Positions 26,401-38,765 of a DNA stretch of 64,000 nt are shown one piece after another. Under the pieces are notes generated by a model that made no database searches, was not told the origin of the DNA, and saw only the letters and a list, made by a program, of their open reading frames with translations. This DNA comes from Trochalopteron elliotii (taxonomy: Eukaryota > Chordata > Aves > Passeriformes > Leiothrichidae), in NCBI GenBank assembly GCA_024734555.1, contig JANPWX010000201.1, positions 186,001 to 250,000 of the forward strand, read 5' to 3'. The stretch's first letter is position 1. Each line of letters opens with the position of its first letter. Position numbers and translations under genes: made by a program.

Positions 26401-29400
26401 GTGGTGATAGTGCTGCAGGAGAAGGATTTGCCTAGATATTTCTGGATTGATAAGCACCTGTGCTGATGAACAGAAAGAATAAATGTAAATTATACATTAT
26501 ACGTGTGTCTTTCTGCTGCTGTTATGAAGGATGTTATTACCTTATTTTCCAACTGAAATATTAAATGGGGATATTGAGCATTCTGCTTCGCCCAGCTCGC
26601 TGTTATAAGGCTTGTACCAGTGCTGTATCCTAAGCAGAGCTGGAAACCCCTTGGGGTTTAAAGCCCCAGCATTTCCCATCTGTCAGTTCTCTTTTTAAGT
26701 TTATCACATACCCATTTGCACTTCTCTCTCTTTTTTTAATCCACTTCCAATATCTAAATTCTTTGTGGAAGGTTGTGTCTGTCTCCTGGCTCCCTGCCCT
26801 TGAAGCCATGGGGTCACAGCTGGCTGCAGGGAGCACGTGAGGGGCACAGGGGACAGCAGGCTGGGACACAGCCCTGGAAGGAGGGGCCACCATGGCTCAC
26901 ACACCAGGCCCTCAGTGTGACTGCAGGACACAGTTTGGAGAGGAGCCTGCAGATCAGGGGGAGAGCTGGGGAGGGCAGGCAGCCATGTCTGCTCCTAATG
27001 GGAGTCCCTGGAGACAGAGGGGAGTAAGCAGCATCTGCAGCTCTGACAGCCACTAATTTAATTGAATCCAGGTAGAATGAAAGACACTCCTGCAAGGATG
27101 CAGTGAACAGGAACTGCTGTTGATGAGCTCCTTTTTTTTGTTACATTTTGTAAAGCCACTTTGATATTTTCCCTGTTTAACCTGATCCATTGCAAATCCT
27201 TGAATGGAGTGGTGAGGGAAGTGAGATGCAGGTAACCCCAAATCTTAAGTTCAAACTTACTAACAAGTAGGGAAACAGATTTATTTGGGATCTGAGAGAA
27301 GCTCTTTGGTTGGATTATGAGATTGGAGAGAGAGCTGGGAAGCTTCGGCAGAGGCACAGAGTTCTGTCACAAGGCCAGACAGAATGCAGTCTCCAAAGAG
27401 ACAGCCAAAGTCCAGCTGGTAAAAATTCCAGCTGGTTCACAGGTGAACAGGAGCTAAAAGCTGAGAAACCACAGAGGAACCTGTTCCTTTGTCTGTGATC
27501 AGGTGGTAGGAAGGGCTGAGACATCTTAAGGAGCTAAAATCCAGACCACATCTCCAGGAAATCTAGAACTAAAAAAAGAAATCAGGAGACTTAAATAGGA
27601 GAGAGACAGGAAGCTTCACTCTTTCACAGGTAAGAGCTGGAAAAAAATACCCTCCTGAGAATTTTAACTACACTGAAGCAACAACTTAAGCTGAAGATAG
27701 AGAAAAATCTGTTATTGATATTTTTCTCTAAGACTAAAAAATTACCCTGCCCTTTGCATGACATGAGAAAGAAAAAGCTGAAAAACAAAGCTCAACTGCT
27801 GCAGTAGGATTCTGTAGAAACCTTTGGATACATCTCTGTAGGACTCAGTCAGAATCAAGCTGAAGGAATTCTTGTGACATGCATTTGAAATAACCACCAA
27901 GTAATGCCACATCAGCTTGAGGATGATGAGAAGGGAAGGTGATAGCACCTAGCAAAAGGTAGCTGCCAGCCTGTGGAAATCTGGAAGGAAGTAGGTCAAG
28001 GGGGAAGGAGTTGAAACTGTCATCTCCCTTCTAGTGCTGAGCAAGTACATGCTACCTGTCCCTTGGAGGGAGAACTGCAGAAAGGGCTGTGTGGGACATG
28101 GCTGAGCAGAGCGTGGGTTAGAGAGAGTATTTATTTATGGCAGAACTTTATTTATTTATGAAAGAGGCACAAAGCAGGTTTTCTGACCATGACATTGCTG
28201 TGGGATGGCACAAAGGACGTGCCTGCCTGTGAAAGTGATGGAACTGAGAAAACTGATAGGAAATTTAGGAGCTTAATTGCCTCAATTACTAGTGTATCAA
28301 CCTCAGCAGGGTCTGCCCAGCCTGGCCTGGTGGAAGCTCTGCTCTGGCACAGCAGGGCCAGGTAGGAGAGGGAGGCAGCAGAGCTGTCAGAAACAAGACA
28401 TTGAGAAGTGTTAAAAGCAAGTCTCCAGCAAAAAATATATAGGAAGTTTCCTCCTGAAACCTTGGACACATGAGCATCTGTGTGCTGTGGGCTGCTCCCT
28501 GGGCAGGGAATGATGTTCCCTCCTTTCCACGGGTTCCTCTCTCCCCCTTGCCCAGAAAAACACTCGGAAAAAAAGCTGAAATAAATAATTTGTCCATTGC
28601 AATTGGATTAATTTCCTGGTATTCTCTCAATGGCACGGGACAAATTGCATATTTTAAGTGTAGGAATGATTTAGGAGGAATAGCAGCAAGAATCTGTGGG
28701 TCATAAATTCAGGTCCTCAGCTCTTGACCATGATGTGTAATTAATTTTGTAAATGAATCAATTGTGGCTTAAAAGTGTTTGTATTTCTCATCCTGTTACT
28801 CTACATGGTAGGCTTGTTCTGAGTCTCACTTTTTCAATGATGAAAAGCATCCTAATTCCAGCCTAAATGTATTTCTAACCACGAAATACAACTTGTTTTG
28901 TCAATCATCTCCCTTAGGTTGATGTAGTTTTCTTTCACACTTTACTTTTTCTCAGTGATTCTCTTCTGTAAGTCATACCTGGCCACTTAAACCCTTGGTC
29001 TCTTAAGTTTAGCAAGTTATTTAGTCTATTCTTGTGGCACAGACTGTCACTTCAGCTTCAGAGCAATCCCTTTTGTGGAATCCTCTCTGGATGAGCCACT
29101 CCTGAACACTTGTGATTGTAACTGTAAATATCTTCCAGATGGAATCTTGACAGTGCTTTCCACAGTAGCATTAATATTTTGTGTTCCTTAAATTCTTGTA
29201 TTTCAAGAACGGATTCTGGTTTCTGAATGCCTCATTTCTTCTGTTTTGTGTTTTGAGAAATTTATCCTTAGGTTAGGACTGGTGGAGATCTGTTCCCCTA
29301 CACTAAACCAGCATTTTGCCAGGAAACTTAAGGAGCTTGTGTAGAACATGGTTTTCATTTATTTTTCCCCTAAACCGCCCCCCCCCAGACTTATTAAAAA

Positions 29401-32400
29401 ATAGAAGTTGAAAGGAACACTTGAGTTTTAAGAAAATGACAATTTTCTATTCAAATGACAAATGCAACAGAAAATTTAATGGTACTGTGTGAGATGCTTC
29501 AGATGAACAGACAGTAGATAAAATAAAAAAGAAAGGGGATAAGAAATGTTCTTAAATAGTCCTTGAAGAATGTAGACTCAGAAGTGATGAGCTTTAGAGA
29601 CTGATTTTTCAGATTTTAACAGCTTGCTAGTTACATAAGATACAGAGAATCCTTGGCAAACAGTCCAGCAAGAAGGCAGAATGCACGTGTGGGGATAACT
29701 ATCCTAAAAATAGTCTGGAAGTGCTGGATGTTGGATTGGGTCCAGCTGAGATATTAGAATCAAAACCAAGAGCAGATAACCTTTTGTGGTTACCAGAAGG
29801 GGGAAGAATAGAGGTCAATGTGTAGAAATAGCCTTTCATAAAGCTCATAATTTTTCTGCTTCGTTTCCAAAATTTTTATACCCTTTTGGTGGCCTTGTTC
29901 AGGGGGCAAAGCATGGGATCCTGAGCTAAATTTATAGAGGCTCCATTATTTTTGCATTCTTTAAATAGGGTTTGTGGTAAATTGCTCTGGCGTGTGCTGT
30001 CACTGTGGAGGGTTTTATAGATCATAAGATAACAATTGCTTTTCAATTAAGGTGCCATTAATTCATGCATGAAAAACTCTCATTCATAAGAAACAAGTCT
30101 CGATTTTCCTCCTGTACCATATTTGGTCCTAAAAATGGGCAAGTGGGATGTGAGTGAAGAAGCAGCAGCTCACAAACTGCAAGAGCACTGGCCATCAGAG
30201 CTTTGCAGTGAATTTGACTGTAAGCATAATTCACCTCCCTGTTTGTCAGAACCTAGTTTTCTCTTCTTTTTTAGGTATTCCATGGGTACCCAGAGCTTGT
30301 AAGATCCTCCCAGGGCTGGTCTGATAGTGATGTGACCACACAGTCTGTTATGTCTGTGATTCAACTTAGTAGCTGTCAGCTCGTACAGACTTTCACAGTA
30401 GATGCAAATGGCAAAATCACAGAAGTCTCAACTGTTTTTAACTGAGCTCTTGGTCATGTTGCAAAAATTACCCTATTGCTTGGAAATCTGGGTGCTGATG
30501 GAAGGTGTTTCTGATTGCCACAAGATGTGTGTTCACCTGTCCCTGTATGGCTGTTCAAAAAGATGGGCCTGTGGTCCCAAACAGATTATCTGAGTTTGAC
30601 TGAAGATTAAAGGCCCTATTGAATTTAAGAATCCGTCATTTTCCTGAGCTGGTTTAAGTGATCATAGTAATATGCAACTAGACTTTATTTTCATTAATAC
30701 TCTTAGGTCTGAATTGAAAACCTGTGATTTAGTGCTGGTTGAATCTATTCTTTCTCACAGTTTTGTTTGTTTATTAATTTGGAAGAATGTTGTGAAGAAC
30801 TAGCACTGGAACTGCATTTGCATAGATAAACACAATAATTAAGAATGCTGTTACACCATTAATTTAAAAATGAAATGGTGGGCATGTTAAGAAATTAAAT
30901 CTTTCAGTGAGGACTGCACAGGAATTTATGGTGTGAACCGAAATGATTTGTTCTTTTCATGTAAAAGGCATCTGATTAAGGTCAGCCTATGACCAGAAAT
31001 GGTTCCAATCTGCAACTGAAAAACTGCACCACTGTCTGCACTAGAGATTAGAGCTGGCTTGGTTTTGTGCACATTTGGTCAACAGATGGTCAAACTATTC
31101 TGTGGGCATTCTGGCAGTGTAGAAGTCTGCACATCAATGACAAAAAGACATCACAGGAATAAGTAGAATGTCAGTGTTCATCTGAGTAGAATGAACACCC
31201 AGTGTCAGCTTTTTGAAAAGTAGAGTAGTGGGCTGACTTCAAAGGAGAAAACCTGGAATAACATCACATTGTTGTTAATTAGCCAATGCCATTCATTCTG
31301 ATAAGACTAAAAGGACAGAAAGACTATGAGGCTCCTATAAAAGATGATGCTATTGGCCTTTGGCCAGAGCAGTTAGCTAATATTTTCTGTCTCGCTGGAT
31401 TGTTACCTTTGAAGTAAACAAATAGAAAAAAGATATGCTGTGAATAATTCTTCTGCTCAATTTTATTTGGAAAGAATACTACACAAAAGTCATGTTTCTG
31501 TAAACACAGCAGAAATAAACAACAGCAGGCAGTTCCTGGTCTGATATGCCCAGGAATACTGGCACATTCTTCAAGGTCACTGTTTTAATATACAGTGTAT
31601 CTGGCAGTAGGATTTAAGGTATTCCTTTCTCTCTCCTGCTTTTGAATCACCCTTATGTCTGTGCCACAGCAGTTTTCCCTTCTCCAGCCCCTATTCCATC
31701 TGGGCTGTTTTTTCAGCTATCTCAAGGGACTGAGACTGCTTGAAAGGAAAAGAATGGAAAATTTGGAAGGGAGAGAGAGAAACTTGCAACACGGCTGAAG
31801 GAGAGGCTGTACAGGGGTGAGAATCTGTGTAGGACATGAGGAGTGGGGAGAAGTGTGAGGACCTTTGGCCGGAGTTGTCACTCACCATTTTTTGTTGTGA
31901 AACCCAGTGTCTTTGTTGTTGTGTCCATCACTGCTTCTCTGCTTTTGATCCTTTTCCTCCTCTTACCCATAGCTGAAACCAGCCCCACTCCCAGGCCCAC
32001 TGTTTGTGGTCAGCCTCAGTGACATCCCCTAAGCCCATGGGATTTAATTTCTGATCCACCTTGAATGGGACCAGCATTTCGTAGGTGGCTTCCCTTTTTC
32101 CTATTGTGGGAAGGAGCAGAACTCCTAATTCTGAGCAGGCTCCATGCAGCAGGGTTAGTTTTATTATCAGTTTAACATTCTTGATGAACATGTGTAGATC
32201 AAAGAGGACTTTTGATAGTGTCTAGTAACATCTTCTGAAACAGAAGGGCAAACCTTGCTCCTTCAGCTGATGGAGCTGAAGTTGATTGCATTGTCCTGAG
32301 ATGGTACCAGACTGGAGCCTGCCCTTGCTTTTCACACCTGTTTGAAAGGGCAGAGAAGGGTAAATGTGTTCATAACACAGCAAGTGAAAACCAGTAATGC

Positions 32401-32811
32401 CATGGACAGCCTGTCTGAACTGCACAAACCTCACTGTTGGCTCAGGACACAGCTGTGTGAGGGGTTTTTAATCTGACTGTTCCTAAATGGCAATAATCTT
32501 ATCATGGTGCTGTTTACACTGTTAACAAGGTGATGTCTTTTGCACACATTTGGTTTTAGTTTTTGTAATGGAGCTCCAGTAGGATTTAAACAATACAACT
32601 AATTACTGTGCATATTCAAAAGATAAAAGAGTGCCCATAATGTGTTATTCATAACATGGAGCATGAGAACATTATAAGGCTAGGATTGTCTTTAAATATT
32701 AATTTCATGGTAGCCATGGATGCATTAGGCTCTTGTAAAGAACAAAAAACACTGAATGCAACTCAAATTTTTTCCATGCAGTTGACTTTTATAAATATTT
32801 TTATTCTCTAG

Positions 32812-32902
32812 AATGGAGGAGACAGTGAGGAATCTGCTACAGAGCCAAGGATCCCCAGGCCAGCATGGAGAAGGAACTGTCAATATCTTGAAGGTATATC
32901 AG
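32812..32902 (+). CDS. NCKAP5: NCKAP5 internal coding exon (coiled-coil region, 91 bp)
   Basis: The exon lies between a CTAG acceptor ending at 32811 and a GT donor at 32903. Its first base completes a codon begun in the previous exon. From 32813 it reads 30 codons, starting MEETVRNLLQSQGSP and ending VNILKVYQ, with no stop, and it finishes on a codon boundary. I recognise this as the part of Nck-associated protein 5 at the end of the first N-terminal coiled coil. The human protein as I remember it is close in this segment but appears one residue shorter before VYQ. The ATG at 32813 is an internal methionine and not the expected translation start. NCKAP5 was named as a partner of the adaptor Nck; its paralogue NCKAP5L acts at microtubules and centrosomes, and a similar role here is inference. 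A second donor, GT at 32894, lies nine bases upstream and would remove VYQ without changing frame. The gene call is from recognition, not from a database search. Confidence 0.88.
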
Positions 32903-35662
32903 GTATTAGTGACTTATTACCTGTTTTCTTCTGATAGAAAAGTTCTTTAAAACAAAAAGCCCACTACGGAGATAAATGTGTCTGGGATTGTTTCCTCTAT
33001 TTGTTTATTAATTACAAATACTTGTAAGTGGTAGTTGGTTCCACCTACATTTTCCCAGGTGTTCTCTCAGCAGAGTTTAAGGTTTTTCACTTTTATTGTC
33101 CTTGTGTTATCTGCTGTTGTTGCTCCTCGTAGTTCACAGAGGACAAAGAAACTAGTTTTGAAACCTTTATTAAAGTACTTAATATTTTAAGTCATGTTTT
33201 CCAGCATCTCTAGTAAACATAGGTGTTTTTGACAACTTGACCCTCAGATTGTGATGGATAATTTTACCACTCATGTTCTTACTGGGTGTGGGGATCCCTG
33301 TCAAGCTGCACAGTTTCACATCCCTGCTGGTGGCAGGTGCATTTTATCACCCTCACTAGGAGTAGAGAGTGTCTCAGGACAGAGTTTAGGAGAGAAAGAT
33401 TTTAGAAGTTTTTCAAAGGGAACCAGGTCTGTTTGTAACACAGAAGAGTTTTACATTTTCCTAAGGGACTGTTGCATTCTGGAAACAGTGAACCTAAGGT
33501 GGTGGAAAACCTTTTATTAAGAGTCTTGAAACAGGAGTGAGATACATAACAGTTAATCAAATATCAGGCACATGAATTCTTTAAAATATCACTTAATGAA
33601 GTCAATCCTGTGCTGTATCTTTTTGAACAGAATAAGCATTCTTATAAAATCCTGACATCATATATTAAAGTCTATACCAGGGTAGTGATCCATCAGATGA
33701 TGGATAAAAAATTCAGCAGTATAGCTAAACAAAAATGTATATTAAAGAGTATTTATCACTGTAATTAAATTTTCATTTTAAACTTGGGTTGTACAGAAAG
33801 GAATCATTTAGTTTGACCTTTAATAAAATCAAATTTTCTTGTTAAAATGATAGCTTGTAAAATTTAATTTCAGGACAAATTAAAATTTTTGTTGAAGTTA
33901 TTATAGAACATCGTTCTTTAGAAACTGGTGACAAAGGCATCTCTATTTTATGCACTATCTTTCTGGGGTACAAAATTGAAACTCAGTTCCCTTCTCTTAT
34001 TTCAGGGTTTAAATCCATATATCCTTATCAATCCTGCCACCATTGTGTGGTTGTTCTGAAGTGGGCTTGATGTCAGTCTCTCCTTAAGGTGAATTACTTG
34101 TCTGATCATAACAGACATCTGGAATGATTTTATTATCTACTTTTCTCTGTGCTATCTTACCATGGAAACCCCAGAAAGGTGGTACCACAATTAGGTTTCA
34201 GCTTCTTTGTTTTTGCACTCTCAAGAAGAAAAGCAAAAAAACCCCTTCATTTTTGTTTCATGGAACTGAGGGTTTGAGGGTTCTTTATTTTTCTTTTGGG
34301 ATCTAAACTGGAAAAACTTAGCTATGTGGTCTTTGAAATTTGAGATTTTGTGTGCTGCTTTCCTAGAGGGGAGATAAAGCATCATGCCAATTTCAGTGCT
34401 TGTATATTTCTGTGTAGTTTTTTCACTCTTTTATTTGTTTCGTAGTTTTGGAAAAAAAGAGAATTTGTGTATGGTCTTGAGTTTTCTGCTCCTTGTGAGC
34501 CACACTGATACAGATATTTGTTGTCTCCAGCCAGGCAGGAGAGTGGGCACTGTGGTGTGTTTTGTGTAATATCGCCTGGGTTTATTTCTGACCAGGAAAA
34601 GAACAAGGCCATTTCTCATGTGAGAACAGTTCTTCATTTTCCTTCAGCTCTAGCAAACAGCCCCCTCCACTTAGGAAACCCATCCCTTGTGTTTCCTTCT
34701 TTCTGTTTGAATTTGATGGGTGATACTCTGGGCAGATTCCTCAAACTGGAGCTTTGCTTTCTTTCAGACTGAAGCTTCTCTTTCCCAGGGCCTTAAAACA
34801 CCCATATCCCTGTGTCTCTGGGATTATTTTAATGCATAACAGCTTCCTTCCCTTCTTGTTGTCTTCTTATTCCCTGGGAACATTTTCACTCATGATATCA
34901 CCCAGGTTCGTTTAAGCCATTTTCATTTCTTGCATATTACCAGTATGCAATCTTCTTTGCTTATGAATTTCCTCTCCTAATCCATGACTCAGAAGCAATG
35001 GGTTTTCCTCTCCTGGAGGAATAGCTTGGCTGCTGCATCATACACCAGTCTGTGGCTGGTAAAACACGTCAGAAATACAGAACATTTGTGTTGTGTTGTG
35101 AACATTGTGGGTTTGTCTTTTTTTCTGAGTGTCTTTTTGAGTCATTCATCCTTTTGTTCACGTTTCTACCAAATGTAAACAAATGTCTTTTTTTTCTGGG
35201 AATTTTGAGGAATGGCTGTCTTCCCGTGCCCTGGGATGGTGCCCTCCCTGTAGGTCAGAGATGGGTTCACTCAGTGTGTGCTTGATACCCAGTCACACAG
35301 TAATAGCTGGGCACTGGGATGTGGGCAGTGACTGCGTGTCACAGTCACAGCTCACCCCTGAAAGACTCCTCAAAACAGGTACTTGGCAAAGAATCTCTGG
35401 TCTGAAATGTTTACAGAACATTTTAACATTGAGAAACATATTAATGAAGCTTTCTATGAATCATTAATATGTTACTGAAACCAGCTGTGTGGAAATCATG
35501 GACAAACTTAAATAGATGATTAATCTTAAATAAGTGCTGTGTCCAAATTCAGCAACATACATCAATATTGCAACAAAGACATTTCATTTGTATTCCTCCA
35601 AATGTACTCAGGCGGTTTTTTGATATATTTATGAGCATAATTCACAAATAGGAATAGAACCT

Positions 35663-35733
35663 AAATGTAAAACCCAGGTAATGTTCCTTAAAAACACCAA
35701 ATGTAAAATGCAGGTAATGTTCCTTAAAAGCAC
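35663..35733. repeat. 36-bp tandem duplication
   Basis: Two adjacent copies, 35663-35698 and 35699-35733, each beginning AAATGTAAAA and containing CAGGTAATGTTCCTTAAAA. They differ by only a few bases, so the duplication is fairly recent. Each copy contains CAGGTAATG, which resembles a splice donor, but no exon is apparent. Confidence 0.88.
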
Positions 35734-37960
35734 TGATGTATTCAGGTTTTTGGGAACATGATAACCATGTTATCAACCTTATTTTGTGAAGGAAGTATAA
35801 ATGAAATTTTATATGTTATATTCATATGCATACAGAAACCTTACTGCATGTGTAACTGCTAACATTGTTCTGAAAGCCATCCTCTGCATTCAGTTACCTT
35901 ATGGAACATGTCCTGAATCTCTCATTTTCTCTCTGATAAGTGTGATATGATCAAAACTGTATGATCAGCTGTCCAGTAGAGTAAGGGATTTTAGTGCAGA
36001 TTCACAACTGTATTTCATAGCAAATGGGGGCAAACGAGGTGATTTCCAGTGTGACTTATCAATGTATGTCCCATATTCTCTGACACAGTGGTGACTTAGT
36101 TTTAGTGTGTGAAGTTTGTTGAAGTAAATATCTGAATAGTCATAAAAGATAACTCTGCACAATAAATGCTTTTGATCTATTGAACATTGTCTATATATGT
36201 CTATTTAGCAAATCTAATTATTGTTCTGGGATGTATGAAATTGAGTTCTTATTATAATACCAATATGCCTGACTCCAAGATAATATTTTTGCTAATGAAC
36301 TTCAAATGTTTCATAGTGATAATGTTGGAATAATAACAATGAGAAGGTGGAGCCTAAAGCATGCAGTGTTACTGAAATATTTTGTTAGGTCTTGCCAGTG
36401 TACTTATTTAAAGCAAAATATTCTAACTCTTTCCAGAGAGCTAGATGCCCTATGGGTTTTTAAGTTGCTGGACTTACAGATGAGTTATGTGATTTCTTTT
36501 AGGTAAATGAATTAAGAAGCAGTATTGTAAATAAAATTCTCCTTTGTTATCATTTTACATAATAATAAAGAGAAAATTTATAATGAATGCTTGCATAAAT
36601 GTAGACAAGAATACATGTTATTTGAGTAGCCTTAACCATCATATTTCTTACTTTGAAGTTTATTTAACTAAAAGACTCTAGTGTGTATTAACTTCGTGGT
36701 GTTTCCAAGAGACACTAACCGCCTGAAAATGAGAACGTGAAAGGCGAAACCAGGAGTTCATGTATTTCCCAGAAATAATTGTGTGCAGTTCTTGAACCCC
36801 AAACTTTAAAGCAAGTACCCCACAGATTTCCTTCTTGAGTTTGCCCTTGAGATTTCTATATCAAAAAGATTTCCTGTTTGATCACAATGCTGGATACTCT
36901 GAGTCTTACCTGATTACAGATCACTCAAAGACTTTAAAGGCTTTTTAACTCATTTTGACTTAGTGTAGAGTGATCAAAATAGATGAGGAAGAGAATTTGT
37001 TGTAAGTTCACAATTTACTGTAGTTCTGAAATTGTCCACCTGAGCACTAAAGCTCAGGACAGACATGGTACAGTCACATTGAGGAGTTAGAAACATACAC
37101 AAGTGATAGCAAGCACATTTCAGGTGGCACTGTTGGCCACATCGACCCAATTTTTTGTCTGCATGTTTTTGTGTTACTCAAATGTAGAACAGTTGTTGTG
37201 GCTGTCACTTCTGATTTGCACAGCTGTTGATGTCAACAACTCTTTCATGAGAAGAAAAACTGTAACTATTGGCAATAGAATTTTATCTTAACACAAAATT
37301 ATACAAGCTTATTGTTCAGGCCATTGATATGTAACATTTTATAGATGAGGCATGGCCATGAATTGAAAAAAAGGCACTAGTTGAATTCCCTAGCTAAAAC
37401 CCATGTAGGATTTTTAATGCTGACTTCTATTGCAGAAAGAGGAGATATATCCTTAAACATCTGTCTCTGGAGTGGAAGTGCCCACAGGGGACTCTGTGAA
37501 CTGAGCCTCCTAAGCTACTAAGAAGTCCATTACTAGGCAAATATTAGCAGATTTGTGTCTCACAGAAGAGCAGAGGGGGGCCATCTCACTCCTGGGAGCG
37601 CCAATGGAAATCCTGGGCTGTCAAGGACACAAGCATTGTGCTTTTCCACGCAGAGAAATCCAGGGCTAGCTCAGTAACAATTAAATACCTTATGGCTTTT
37701 TGTAGATTTCCACCACTGTGCAAAGATTTTGATAAATATTTAACAAAAATGAGGTTGGATTCTCTACCCCCACAAGAGGGTGATGGTGCTTCTGAGACAC
37801 TGTTCAAAATTTCAGTTTTGTTGCAGAGTTTTCCCTTTTTGGTTGTTCGTGATACCGAAGCACAGCAATGGGGTTCTGTTTAACACAGCAAAGTCTCATA
37901 AGTGAAATGTGCCATTTGTGTGTCTGTTTGTCAGAAAACAAGCTGTTCTTTCCTTCCCAG

Positions 37961-38090
37961 AATCATGAAGTCATGACATTTTTTGTTTTGGAAGGGACCT
38001 TAAAGATCATCTCAGTCCAACCTCCTGCCATGGGCAGGGACACCTTCCACTATACCGGGTTGCTCCAAGGCCCTTCCAACCTGGCCTTGG
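37961..38090 (-). mobile_element. CR1 LINE 3' end fragment
   Basis: The plus strand carries the reverse complement of the well-known 3' end of avian CR1 retrotransposons. Landmarks are GGAAGGGACC at 37990-37999, AAAGATCATCT, CCAACCTCCTGCCATGGGCA, and ACCTTCCACTA followed by a decayed GACCAGGTTGCTC-type motif. The element therefore points to the minus strand, with its 3' terminus near 37961, where AATCATGAAGTCATGA is a worn form of the short terminal repeats of CR1. Only about 130 bases remain, which is the usual severe 5' truncation. No reverse transcriptase sequence is present. The wording of the element resembles neoavian copies. Confidence 0.93.
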
Positions 38091-38714
38091 CTGCATCTCA
38101 AAACAAAGAACTAGCAAATAAAAGAGAAAGCAAAACAAGGATGTCCTGTATTATACAAGAGTTATCCACATATTTGATTACATCCAGTCACGCTCAGTTT
38201 TTGCCTGACTCTGACCATCTTTCTTGCCATCAGGGGTTTGCTTTGAGAATGTAATGGCAGTCCTTGAAGAACTAAGTTTGCAGAAGGATAGATGAGGTCT
38301 CCAGATATAGATCTACATTTTCACAGTGAACAGGTGCCATTATACTACCACTTTAATCCATCACACATCCTCTACAGTATCAAGAGGCGAAAATTGACTG
38401 ATTTGATGGTACTGTATTGTATTATACTGACTGTAATTCTAGTTTTCATTTCCCTCTTCTATATAGTGTTTCTATCTTTTGCTGTACCTTTCTTCTGGTT
38501 TCAACTTTGGGAATGAATCCACGAAAGTCACCCATTGCCTGAACACAAATGTTTCAATTTCCCCAAATGAATGAATTTATATATGGTCAGGTGTATTGTT
38601 CTCTCCCTACTTCCCCATCTCCATAAAAGGTACTGTTCATTCTGCATTTTGATGTTATTTCCTTGATATTTTCAAACCAGCTGAAAGCAATGCTAGTTAC
38701 TAAATTTTAAAAAA

Positions 38715-38765
38715 TTGAAAAAAAATCTAAATTTTTGCGTAGTTGAAAAAAATCTAAAGTTTTGC
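38715..38765. repeat. Short imperfect tandem duplication (28-bp period)
   Basis: Two copies of a TTGAAAAAAATCTAAA-type unit ending TTTTGC lie at 38715-38738 and 38743-38765, separated by GTAG. They differ by one A in the A run and one base after CTAAA. This is probably replication slippage in AT-rich intron. Confidence 0.75.

Noticed and set aside
26770..27030. GC-richer patch that might be a CpG island or promoter
   Set aside because: It has almost no CpG dinucleotides and no TATA or initiator context, so it does not look like a promoter.
37868..38254. 128-residue plus-strand frame
   Set aside because: Its middle is the antisense CR1 fragment and its ends match nothing I recognise. There is no splice or start context.
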